DNA from: Notospermus geniculatus
Taxonomy: Eukaryota > Nemertea > Pilidiophora > Heteronemertea > Lineidae
Length of the DNA stretch: 64,000 nt
Direction of reading: 5' to 3'
Assembly (NCBI GenBank): GCA_002633025.1
Contig: NMRB01001494.1
Location: forward strand, 83,403 to 147,402
Shown here: positions 1 to 11,200 of the stretch, in pieces
How positions within the stretch are numbered: position 1 is the first letter of the stretch
Layout of the letters: each line of letters begins with the position of its first letter
Notes under the pieces: model-generated
What the model was told of the DNA's origin: nothing
The model's database searches: none
The model's input: only the letters and a program-made list of their open reading frames with translations
Program-made: the position numbers and the translations under genes

Positions 1-4
1 TTAC

Positions 5-3000
5 CATACCTTCCTCAGGGTCATAAAATCGCTGAAGCAGTTGCAAAGTGGTACTTTTCCCACAACCGCTGGGACCAACGAATGCAACTGTCTGCCCAAC
101 AGAAATGGACACGCTGAACCCATTCATGACCTGAAGAAAGATGAAATCTGGCTGAGACCGATTCGTCACAAGTGCAGTGCCAGTGTGAAAAAACAAGAGC
201 AACACAGAGCGTGGCATATGCCACCATCTGTGAGTTGTCCATAAACGAAAAATCGAGATGGTGGCTGTGGCAGCCATATTGAATTGAATGACTCCAAATG
301 CTCTCAAAAATTTCCTTTACCAACCTTTGTTGCGGTCCGAGCGGGATATCTGAAGTGAATGCCATCAAACTCAACATTGCCAACAATCTCTGGTTTTTCT
401 CCCTCATCCGAGCTGCTATCAATAAATGGTTCTTGATCAATGACTTCAAAGATTGACGCTGCCGCTGCTCTAGCAGTTGAAACTGCCTCTAGGTTAGGTA
501 GGGCATTCCCAAGGGATTCGCACCCAATCAAGGCACCAAAGAAAACCTGAAAAGAAAGGTGAAAATAATAATAAGCAAGAAGTCAATCTCCAGAATTCAC
601 GAATATTCGACCCCAACCGGGGTCTTTTTCAAGTGGAACTTTACAATCTGAAACTCTAGAAAAAAACAGACTGATGGAGATCTGAAGAACTCCACCACAT
701 ATGGAACTCTAAGATCTAAGCTTGTCACCCACTACAGCTTCATCAAGAAAGCAGCAAGAACTAAAGTGGTTTCTGACATACACCGGACCAAACCAAGACT
801 TTACCTCCAAGATGGTTCCAGCAGTTGTTTTCTCCTCCCGGATCATCTTGGTTCCATACCAGAATGCCAGGGCAAACGAGCTGAAGACGACCAACCAGAT
901 CATTCCATAACCCACACCAAGACTGATACCCTTCTTGATGCCCATCTTCTTGGCTTCTCTCAGGTTTTTGTTGTACCTGGATTGGAAACACATCCGCATC
1001 ATGTCCACGTAAAAAAAGACAGTGATTCTTAGGTTTACGATCTGTCTGTTTTCTGATTATTTTGATATGGGTGGTCAGCTGCGACTCGAGTGGCATCTTT
1101 CACTCCAACTCAAAGTCTGGGTTCACTGTTCACAATTAAATGATGACATGACATGGATTCCCCTCAGGCCGTACATCGAGATCCATGTCAAGATGCTGAT
1201 TGGACCTCAGCCTACTCCAGATAGGATAGGAATGAAACCCAACTTACCGCTCACTTTCCTTATTCTCACCACCAAAAGCAACAACAGTTCTGATAGCACC
1301 TAACACCTCCTCTGCCACAGCACCAGCTTTGGCATACGCTTTAAGCTCCTTCTGTGTGAACGTCTGCAGCAGCTGAAGATGGAAAAATCATTGTTTCCAT
1401 AAATATGGGGCCTACATACTCAAAAGAACACTTAGAGAGAAGCCCAAGGAACTACTCAATTTGATGCTGGAACCAACCAAATTGAACCCCAAACCTCCCA
1501 AGTGACAGGCACCAATGTTTTAAAACTACATCACCCTGACAGGCCAACCAAGACCTCTGCGTGATGATGGAGGATCCCTTGCAAACCATTAATTTTCATA
1601 TCCTACTCCCAACAATTGGCTTTACCTGGTCATCTCATCTGAAAGAGTAGGCCTACCTTGGCCAATACAAAACTTGTGACTGCAAACAGTGGTGTCAGGG
1701 CCAAAGTAATGAGGGTCAACTCCCAGTTCTTCACAAAACCTAAAATGAATCCCGTAAAAAATGTTGTCATCCATTGAATAAAGGTGGCAATCTTTTCTCC
1801 AATACCGTCGTGGATGGCATTCAAATCACTGAAGTGAAAGAGAAAATAGTTCATTTAGTAGTAGAAGAGGAGGACACAGATGAAGGGAAGGGAGTACTAA
1901 TCGGTTTTACCATCAAGGAATCCCCAGGATACTGGAGGATGGCGCTTCTCAGCTCTTTGCGGATGAACCATTGTCACTATGAGGAGAAGGAGGGGGCTGG
2001 ATACAAGAACCAAGAGAAGACTTTGGAATATTATAACTAGTTATTGCAGCTATTAATGGATCCATTGAGGAATGTCCCATACTCACTCAGCCAGCCTTGA
2101 GTTTAGTTCACCAGTTTGATGAGTATCAAACCAACCAATCTCCTGCCTTAGGATGGAATGGAAGAAGTGTTTGCGTATCGTTCTGGTCTGTCTCTCGGCC
2201 GTCCACATCCAGAATGAGATAGACAGGTAGGAGAAGACAAGCACGCCCACACCAACATACACGAAGTAGACACAGAATGGGGCAATTAGAGGATAGAGGT
2301 TGGTGGTTTGGTTTGATCTGGAAGGAAAATGAAAATTCAGTGAGATCTGAGGAAAGTATTGACAAACTGGAAAGACCCCAAGGAGCCATGATGGCCTAGT
2401 CGTTTTTACATCAGTTTAGCAAGCAACAGGTCCAATTATCTTGAGGGGGGGATTATGTGGGAGCAATTGGCCTAGACTTCAGAAGCACTACTCACTCGAT
2501 TGTCCCGTTGTTCTTCTTCATTGCATCACTGACAAGGAAGTCAGTAATTTGGCCATAAAAGACAAGATTGATGGGGAAGGCACAACCACGGACAAGGGAG
2601 GCCAACGTCCCGATGAGCATTAGGACAATGTCTAGGTTGTCATGGTATCGAAACTGGAAGTAAAGCGCGACACTTTACACTCAAAATTCCAAGTTGACTT
2701 CTAAAGAGTGTCTTGCTTTTGTGAAAAGAAACTGGTGTCACTGAAAAGAAGTGTTCAGCTTCCAGAAACCAATGCAAGACAGCAGAGAAGACACAAAAAA
2801 GCCAACATGACTTACCAGCCTACAGAGTCGAACTTTCCTAGTCTCAAACATCTCACTGAAAATTTAAAGGTTCAATTGTGAAAAAAGTAGTCAAAGTTGA
2901 GACACCTCTGACACAGAGACACCTCTTTATTCAGGACAGCAACGTCCAGTCCTAAAGTGGCCATTTCCAGTCATTCTGGAGTCTGTAATAATCAGGACAC

Positions 3001-3509
3001 CTCTCAATTAAGTACACAATTTGTCAGTCCCAAAGGTACCCTAGAGGTTAAACTGCAGCTTCATCAAAGAAGTGCCATTTGAAAGTTACAGAGTCCTACC
3101 TCTTTCCCATACTGTCATCACAGCTCCAACTGCTATCTTCATCATCATCTTCCTCAACAACATTCTCCCTGACCACAACATCGCTCAATTCAATGTCACC
3201 TCTTCCATTTGCAGTTAAGTCATCATTTATGTCGCCATTAGACTTCTGCTCATCAATCTTGTTATCATTCATCAGATAGGCCTCTCGTTTTCCACTAGGA
3301 GTCTCTGACATGTCTGATGATGATAGATTTTGCTCAGTTGCTGAGTTTTTAGGCATAGAAATGATTGAGTTATCAGCATTAATACCATCATCCTCAGTTG
3401 TATCATCAATTGTGATGTCTTCCACGTTGACCTCATCCCCATTTGAATTCTCTCCCAGGGACAGGCCAACTCCTGTTTCATTGGTAGGTGGTTCAGTTGT
3501 GTCCCCCAT
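5..3509 (-). CDS. ABCB1: ABCB1/P-glycoprotein-like full ABC transporter, paralogue B (5' part, runs off left edge)
   Basis: ATP-driven efflux pump of the plasma membrane (B subfamily), by homology to P-glycoprotein. Nine exons are readable on the minus strand: 3100-3509 (start ATG at 3509), 2816-2855, 2496-2653, 2087-2317, 1657-1828, 1248-1372, 805-976, 325-546 and 5-130. Lengths from exon 2 on (40, 158, 231, 172, 125, 172, 222, 126 nt) equal those of the complete neighbour. Exon 1 encodes a ~137-aa acidic, Asn/Asp/Ser-rich N-terminus. Exons 3-8 carry TMD1, including QEIGWFD in exon 4 and RYNKNL in exon 7. Exon 9 encodes the start of NBD1 with Walker A, and the window ends at its donor. Odd points: the exon 8 donor placed by homology is GTTGGT, which is weak, and exon 6 is identical to that of the neighbour. 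A splice acceptor at 3557-3558 shows that a 5' UTR exon precedes the start. Confidence 0.93.
600..645. repeat. Short interspersed repeat with palindromic core GACCCCAACCGGGGTC
   Basis: The core TTCGACCCCAACCGGGGTCT followed by TTTTCA or CTTCTTCA also occurs at 25130-25160. In opposite orientation it occurs at 11348-11375 and, diverged, at 11998-12025. Flanking text at 11330-11405 and 11980-12065 is also shared, so the repeat unit extends to roughly 70-80 bp. Confidence 0.6.
2895..3050. repeat. Interspersed repeat, GGACACCTCT family
   Basis: The right part (TCAGGACACCTCTCAATTAA, then a CAGTCCCAAAGG segment) recurs at about 41234-41286. Related GTGGAACCTCTCTCTTAAGG / GGACACCTCT text lies at about 25670-25745. 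The copies differ, so this is an old family of unknown class. Confidence 0.55.
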
Positions 3510-3703
3510 TGTTAGCCTTCACATCCTCTGCATGTTTTACACAGCAAAATAACAACCTGAAAAAGTTACCAGTATGGACTAACCAGGGTCTCAAAATCAC
3601 TTTACTTACTCCAACTCATTTTGTTGCAAGCTCATGAGGCAATAAACCTACTGAGCATCTGTATTGTAACAGAACCACAAAAAGCTGGGATCGAAAGCTG
3701 CTA

Positions 3704-3876
3704 ATGCCCGTTGTACACGGTAGGATTTTTTTGTGCTAAAAATTATAAATGAGGCTCATGAAGGGTGATTTCGGTCGTAGGCTACCGATTGCCTTGATGA
3801 AAGACATTGTGAACACCCATTTAAGCCCCATTTATAATTTTTAGTACAAGAAAAATTCTACGTGTACAACGGGCAT
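3704..3876. mobile_element. TA-flanked fold-back MITE (mariner-type)
   Basis: The ends are imperfect inverted repeats of about 50 bp, starting ATGCCCGTTGTACACG and ending with its complement. They are flanked on both sides by TA (3702-3703 and 3877-3878), the target duplication typical of Tc1/mariner. There is no coding capacity in 173 bp. Confidence 0.75.
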
Positions 3877-4595
3877 TAGTGGTTGTCTACTCATGTTACA
3901 GTTTCCACGGATTCTTTCCTTCAAAAAAACTGATCAAATTATGATATTGACCAAATGTATGAGGGCGTGTGGAAATCTTGCCGCAAGCACAGGAAATCCT
4001 CACAGAAGTTTTCTCTTTACCTACCATACCTGAATCATCTTGGACCATCAAGGTTTTCGTAACACAACATTCTTAGTCCTAACAAAGTTACTGTTGGCCT
4101 TAATATTTTAGGATGGCCTGAATGGGAAGGAGATCCGTGGTGTTCCCAGCACGGCCTGTCTGGTGAAAGCCAGCAAATGAAATGATCAGGAAAAGTTTGT
4201 TGATGGCCTTTTGATATCATATGATATTCATAAGTAATATTTATTGCCAGACAGCACACAAAAGCTATTATAGCTATTACAAAAGCTATTATAGCTATTA
4301 CAAAAGCTATTATAGCTATACTTGAAATGTCCTTTTATTCTCAATGGGTCACAGATGACAGGCCTTTTTTAACTCATGAAGATAGTCGGGGCTTGTTTAG
4401 AAGCGAAGGCCAACTGTTAGCTCAGTTCCATAGATCTTCAATAGATGTCATTTCTTACAATCAACGTAGCCACTGATATCTAGAGGGAAGGCAGCTTGTG
4501 GTGAAAACTTACTCCATTCATGTGGATGGTTGCTAATTTCTGAAGTATGCAACAAAAGGAACAATGAGTACCGGTAGCCATACAAATTCCTTCTA

Positions 4596-4601
4596 TTTAT
4601 T
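4596..4601 (-). terminator. Candidate poly(A) signal of ABCB paralogue A
   Basis: The plus strand reads tttatt here, which is AATAAA on the minus strand, about 700 nt after the paralogue A stop. I saw no earlier AATAAA. This would set a 3' UTR of about 0.7 kb. Confidence 0.4.
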
Positions 4602-5296
4602 CTCCACATACATTATTACAAAAACGTTCTCAGTTAATTTTCATATTCGATCATTGAATGTCAATAAATCACCAGTAAATAACTAGAAATACAATACAAA
4701 ATCACACTTGTTGAACTGAACAAGATAAATAAATCAATTTTATCACAGACGATAGTAAAAATCAGAGCAAATGAGAGCACGAAGTAAGCCAACTGAATAA
4801 GCCTCCAACCAATGGCCTCTTAAACACATGCCCAATGCTGTACTACTACACCGTCATATCCTTGAGAAGCTAATGCCCTAAACAAGCGGAAAATTCCTCA
4901 TTCAGGCCATGAATATCATCCCATTTGAGAAGATATTGAATAAAGTAGAGTACACCAATGACTCTAAGGTGGAAGAGTAAAGAAATGAAGTGACCACTGC
5001 CTTCTATGTTTCAGTCCAATGCTCTACCACCTGATGTAAAAGACATGCTCAGCCAGCTGGGCTAGTAGGGATAGTTGCAAGATGATTATGTGTCCTTACG
5101 TAAGCACTCTGCTCATTTGTTGAGGTTGTAGTCAATAACCCAGTGAAAGAAATGCAGACGTCACCTACTCCAGAGTTTTGTTCATCTCCAATGCTCTTTG
5201 GCATTCCTGTCACCTCGGCATGCATACAGCTGATCTCACCAAATCCTTGAAGGGCGACTCCACAACTATTGGTCCACCAGGCACGTAACAGCCTGT

Positions 5297-8200
5297 TCAA
5301 TTTGGAGTTATCGTATTCCTTCGCCCAGCTTGCACCGTCTGAAGCTTAAAGTAAATCCCCTTCTGCTGCATCAGTTCACTGTGGGTCCCGAGTTCCATCA
5401 CTTTTCCATGATGCATGACGGCGATCTTGTCCGCATTCTGTATCGTCGATAATCTATGAGCTATACAGATGCATGTCCGACCCTCTCGGGCCTTGTCGAG
5501 CGCCTCTTGGACAACCTAATTGAGAAGACAAAAGATTTATGGTTAAGCTGAATGACTTCAATGGTTGTTGAGCCAGAACTTTTAAGAAAATCTCTCTGGT
5601 TCTGTTACTTCAGTGATGGTCTTTCAGGTGTCCGTGGCCTTGACATCAATACTCCTAGGTTTACCGGAACATTTGGACTTCAAGATTCAACAAATACTCA
5701 GTTCCTTCATTATGAAATGCAGGATAGAGGAGAATTGGATTATCAAGCCCAAAAAATCCATTAAAATTTTGCATGGCAAATCAGTTTATTTACCGGAATG
5801 GCAAGTCGTGTTGAGACAACATACCTTTTCACTTTCAGTGTCCAGAGCGGAAGTAGCTTCATCTAGTAACAAGATCTTTGGGTTTCGTATCAGTGCCCGC
5901 GCTATTGCCACCCGTTGTTTCTGCCCTCCACTTAGCTGGGTACCTTTGTCACCAACATTGGTGTTATAACCCTGGATAACAAAATATTGCCATTTAGTCA
6001 TCAAACGTACACAAGTTGAAAATGAAGGATTGTGATAGTTTTAAAGATGGTTGAAAATGTACACTTACATCAGGTAAATCCTGTATAAATGAATGAATAT
6101 TCGCCTTCCTCGCCGCCTCAATGATTTCATCCATTGGGATCTGTCGCTCGTTGTCCCCATATGCGATATTCTCAGCGATGTTGGTGTCAAACAAGACAGG
6201 TTCTTGGGCGACTATTCCTAACTTGCTTCTGTACCACTGGAGGTTTAAACTCTTGATCTCTTTACCATCTACAGTCTACCAACCAGTGCAAGAAAAGAGA
6301 AAGAGTAAGCTATGTAGAAACAGAAGCAGAGAGTACACTCCTGATGCAATTTAAGGTAGCTAGCATCTCTAAACAAAGGTTCCTCATCGACAGAATGCTA
6401 AACTCCAACTGATCTTCTTTCTTGTGCACACATTGAACAACTAGCAGTCTTGTTAAAACTTACCACACTCCCTCCAAAAGGATCATAGAACCTCGCCGCT
6501 AGTTGAACTGTTGTACTCTTTCCACATCCACTTGAGCCGACCAAACCAAGTGTCTGACCAGGGCTGACAGATACTTTCAAACCTTGTAAGATCTGGGTGC
6601 CAGGTCTTGTGGGGTAGGTGAAGTCGACATGAGTGAAGGAGAGTTCACCTTTGAACTCAGAATCGGGCTGGAATGCAAATGGGATACCGGTATGTCTGTC
6701 AAAAATGCTAGATGCTGGTGGCATCATTAGAATTGAGAGCCAAGTGCTACATTAAATATGGCACTATTGGTTCTTAATAGCATTGGGCAACCTAAATGTA
6801 CAACAGGAGGAAAACGGAGGTCTTGGAGTAGCCCTGTGCGCTGTTAAAGAGATTAGTCACCCTCTCTATCACATGAAGAAGGTGTCTGACTGGGGATCGA
6901 ACCCAGAACCTCAGCAGTGACAGGCACTTATGTTTGCACTGCGCCGCTTTGACAATTGTTGGTAACATGAAGTAGCCGAGCTGGTCTCGGCATACTATTG
7001 GAAGGAAACGTTAGAGTCCTTCATCTGGTCGAGGTTATGAATTTACCATCGTTGTTCCATCAGTACTATAAGCATCAATAGGTGGCTCTCTGTCAAGAAG
7101 TTGGAAAATTTTCGCTGCCGCAACTTTTGCTTTAGCATAGTCTGGTGCTAGTGAACTGGCTCGGCCAAATGCCATGCCGCCGAATGTTATGGCTGCAAAA
7201 ATCCTGAAAATGATCGAATAAAGGCCCATTTTCACTGTGGTTTGTGACGAGCAGTGCGGTTTTCACAGGGTTTTGGATAATCCTTTGATGGTTTAACAAG
7301 ACATGGCATGTTAATGAACCCAATGCCTGTGAAAACCAGTCCACTCGCCACCAACTGTAGCGGAATCCGCTGAAGTGGTAACAGTTCTTTAGGAATTAAG
7401 GCAGACAGACTGAAAGTGACAAGAGAAAAGTTGCTATTCATTTATGGTTTTGCAGAATGGAAAGTTCCATTATTAAACAACAAAATGACAGCTTTGCCTG
7501 CAACAGAGCCTCCTTTTAATACTAAAACACTATCCCGATGAAACTTACATGAAAATAGCCTCAAAACTCATTTCACCTTCATCAATCAAATAGGCACCAA
7601 AACTAAAGGCAGCTCCGTATGCAAAGAAAATGACACTTTGTGTGAAGGCGTAGGCAATGCCGTAGATGTGGGAGCGCTTGGTTCCTGCCCTGTAATGAAA
7701 TGAAGGAAGCGTTAGCTAATGTGCCAATGAAAGCATGCATAATAAAATTAATCATGTACAGAGTGACAAGTAAAGTACAGAGTGACAAGTAAGGTACAGA
7801 GTGACAAGTAAAACTACGGTCGCATCAATGAAACTTACTTCAACACTGCCTTGAAATGAGTACCGTAAAGTTCTTCAAATTTTGTTTCCTTCACCAGAGC
7901 AGCAACAGTTCGGACATTTTCTATCGCTTCTGTAGCAATCTGAAAGACGATCATATCACAAGCTACCGGTAGTCTTCCATGGAGACCAAAACTGTGACTA
8001 CTGACTTACGTCAAGCGTGTTTCCTTCTGTGAATGTGTGGTCTAGCAGCGTTATAAAGTGCAGAGACACTGTGGCGGGCTGATTTGGCCCCGCCGTACCA
8101 AATGTGTAAACCCCGTAGGGGGGACGCGCCAGGTGGCGCATGCGCAAGAGAGAGAGGCTGACACGCGGTTTTGACGAATGTTGTTGTATTCCGTATTGTG

Positions 8201-11200
8201 CTGTTCGGATCCGAAATAAAGGAGTTTACAAGGGGAGTACCGTATTGAATTAGTGTTTAATTAGCGGGAGAGTAAGAGCCCGTCAAAGTGGTGACAGCGG
8301 TGGGATTAAAACTATTTCCCAGCCCAAATTGAATAATGCAGACTTACTTTTCCACCTTCCTCTACCTTCTTTTTGTCACCCTTTGCGTAGCCAGCCAACA
8401 GCCGCATTTGTAGGAAACCACCCAATGCCAAGATTGGCAGGAAACACAGTACAACTAGAGTTAATTTCCAACTGTATACAAACGAAATGATGATACCAGT
8501 GCCAAGGTTAGCGACGGATTGGATGATGGTTCCAATTCTTGAACCTGTTGCCTGGAAACGGAAAGGGTCTTCATATCAGATTTAACGGAGGAACAAACTG
8601 TTCCAGTAAAATAAAGTATTAAATCAAGAGATGAGTCCTAGGCAACTATAAGCAAAATTGGGTGATAAATGTATAGTAGGGGGAAACCAGAGTGACTGAA
8701 AACCTCCACAGTTGAAGAGTGTTGCCCTCTCTATCACTTGAAGAATGGATTTGGAGACTGAACCCGGAACCTCAGTGGTGACTGGCACCAATGACTTCAC
8801 TGCACCACTCTGACAGCCTGCCATGTTTCGGGTTTGTTGAATGAACAGAAAGGAGCTGCACGGCCATCTGCACGGTGAGATTCTTCATTACACTCACCCC
8901 TTTGACCAACGAGGTGTCCGATGCCAGTCTGACACAGAGCGCCCCCACTTGGTTCTCATGGAGATCAAACCAACCAATATCCTGAAATTGAAAAACAATC
9001 ATAGGAATCTGCAGGGCGTTAGTAGGGCCTACTTACACTGGTCCCCTGTCCACGAGAGTGGCTCTGCAAATATGAATGAAGCGGAGCGGATTGAGGACAG
9101 GGGATCAGTCTAGATAGTACTCACCTTGGTAGAAGAGCATCATTGACAGGTCAACTTGGATCTTCAGCACACCTATTGCTGTTGCTAACTGAAACTGTTG
9201 CTAACTGTTGAAGCATGAGGCAAAAAGACAACGAATGCTTACTTGTCTCAACATCGCTTTGAATGTCAACGTCCTTAGTCTCTCGGTCAAACGTTCCCCA
9301 GATAATGCTAAGAAGTAACTTTGTAGGAAGTTACATAGTCCAATCACGAGACCAATCCCTGCCAGAATGGCGGAGAACAGGCCTGATCCTTGTGCCTGAA
9401 GGTCCATGTCTACAATGGCGAAAACCTAAAAGAAGGCAGAAAAAAATCAACTGTTTCATCACACTCAGTGAAAATACGTAGGCCACATCTGACAACAGAG
9501 GACAGAAATAAGTCCTTACCCCAAGAATTTCACTAAAAATGACAGCAAATGCTGGTTGGGCGCCGCCGGTGATGACAGCAGAAAAACAGCCAATCAATAT
9601 CAACAACCATTCTCGTGCATTCATGGCCCAGATCCTCTTCATAGAAACTTGTGGGACTTCCTCCTTGTCTTTGCTGGGCTCCTCCTGAAATTGACAGCAT
9701 GCCATACTTTACACTTAAAATTACAGCGCATTTCAGTTTTTGTCGGGGGACGGGTTCACCATTCGCTGCAAGATATATAGCTACTACATACTATTCCACT
9801 TTAACTGTTGTGAGAGACTGACGTACTCTCCATTATGACTTGGACAAATATTTTTCCTCACCTCATCATTCTCGCCTGTCTGCTGCGAAACTGACCTCTT
9901 CAATCGACGCAGACTTCCTCGACTTCCGAACTCTTTGCCTGAGTTTTGTCTCCTGAAACGGCTGCTCTGTCTTGACAGGCTACGCTTCAGAACGCCAGAA
10001 TCTTCAAAGTCATCGAAGATTTCTGCATCCTTCTCCTCTTCCTTCAGCTGAAAAAGATGGTATCATCTGTGATAAGACTCCTCATATCACATAGCAGCGT
10101 GCGATTCATGTCATTTTACCAGGCTCTGCCTCCCTCATGACTCCCCCTATGACCAAGGAGCTTTCTCAGAGCCTCTCTTTGAGTCGAGGATTTAACTGAT
10201 TGTTTTAACGTTTCAAGGTGGTTAGATTCTGGAATTGAACTGACCTGACTTGTGACTAAAGTATAGTACAATCCCTCCTCAGCCATCAAGGCATCATGAT
10301 TCCCTGACTCGACAACCTGACCATCCTTGATTCCAAAGATCACGTCTGCATTCCGTACAGTTGACAGTCGATGCGCTATCACAATGGTGGTTCGACCTTG
10401 GCTCGCCTGAAGCAAAGACATGGGCACTGTTAAGTTTGGAATTTTTGAATTGAAACAGTACGAAATGAGCCATACAGGGTTAGCATGTCAGATGCAAATC
10501 TGCTGTTGCAGAGTCTAGTGTGGATGGCGCCATCGATGGTGAGCCAGAAGAATTCCAGCATTGGTGTCCGTCTTCCTGTGGGATCACCCACATCTAGGCT
10601 TGCCATAAGATAAGGCGTACCTTCTCCAAAGCCTCCTGCACAACACTCTCACTTTCCATATCCAGGGCGGATGTGGCCTCATCAAGCAGCAGAATCTTTG
10701 GGTTCCTGACTAAAGCTCTTGCAATCGCAATCCTCTGTTTCTGCCCGCCGCTGAGCTGGGCTCCTCGCTCTCCAACTAATGTTTCTAAGCCCTTAAAGAT
10801 ATGAAAGAGGGGTAGAGGAAGTCAACAAAGCTGTTGGGACGTACATGTTCATCAATGGACTGAATACAAAGAGTCAAAAAGAGAACACCATGGTTTTAGT
10901 TGTCCAACAACTCAGTTCCCCTGAGAAGGGGATTAGGTGACGGTGCAAAAAATCAGACTGCAGACTGAGTCCAGAATAAGTTGCACTTACATCTGGTAGA
11001 TTGTTGATGAAGTTATAGGCATTTGCCTCCTTTGTTGCCTGCTTAATCTCAGCCTCTGTTACATCATCGCGGCCGTACTTGATGTTCTCAGCGATCGTTG
11101 TAGCAAACAACACTGGCTCCTGACTCACTACACCAATACGCTGACGCAGCCATTTGACATTCATGTTGCGAATGTCATGTCCGTCTATTCTGACCTGAAA

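Larger units (their letters stand above)
3557..5296. other. Spacer between the two ABCB genes
   Basis: It holds the 3' UTR of paralogue A at its right side, and the promoter and 5' UTR of paralogue B at its left. A fold-back MITE lies at 3704-3876, and three tandem copies of a ~21-bp AAAAGCTATTATAGCTATTAC unit lie at about 4260-4320. No coding sequence is supported. Confidence 0.6.
5297..10047 (-). other. ABCB1: Paralogue A exons 13-24: linker, TMD2, NBD2, stop
   Basis: Coding exons: 9862-10047 (Ser/Arg/Lys-rich linker with basic RRxS-like stretches, a plausible phosphorylation region as in P-gp), 9520-9684, 9243-9425, 8898-8981, 8348-8551, 7839-7939, 7549-7689, 7047-7203 (TMD2 end, APDYAKAK), 6464-6667 (Walker [10 protein letters not shown]), 6069-6275 ([15 protein letters not shown]), 5825-5971 ([19 protein letters not shown]) and 5297-5515 (IAHRLST, then the stop). 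All donors are GT and all acceptors AG. The 6464-6667 exon is entered at CCAG before the Pro-Asp-Ser codons, because the reading frame further upstream has no good acceptor that keeps homology. Confidence 0.92.

Noticed and set aside
6892-6904. tRNA gene suggested by a perfect B box
   Set aside because: No cloverleaf can be drawn around it, and the same head recurs attached to one repeat body, so it is a SINE.
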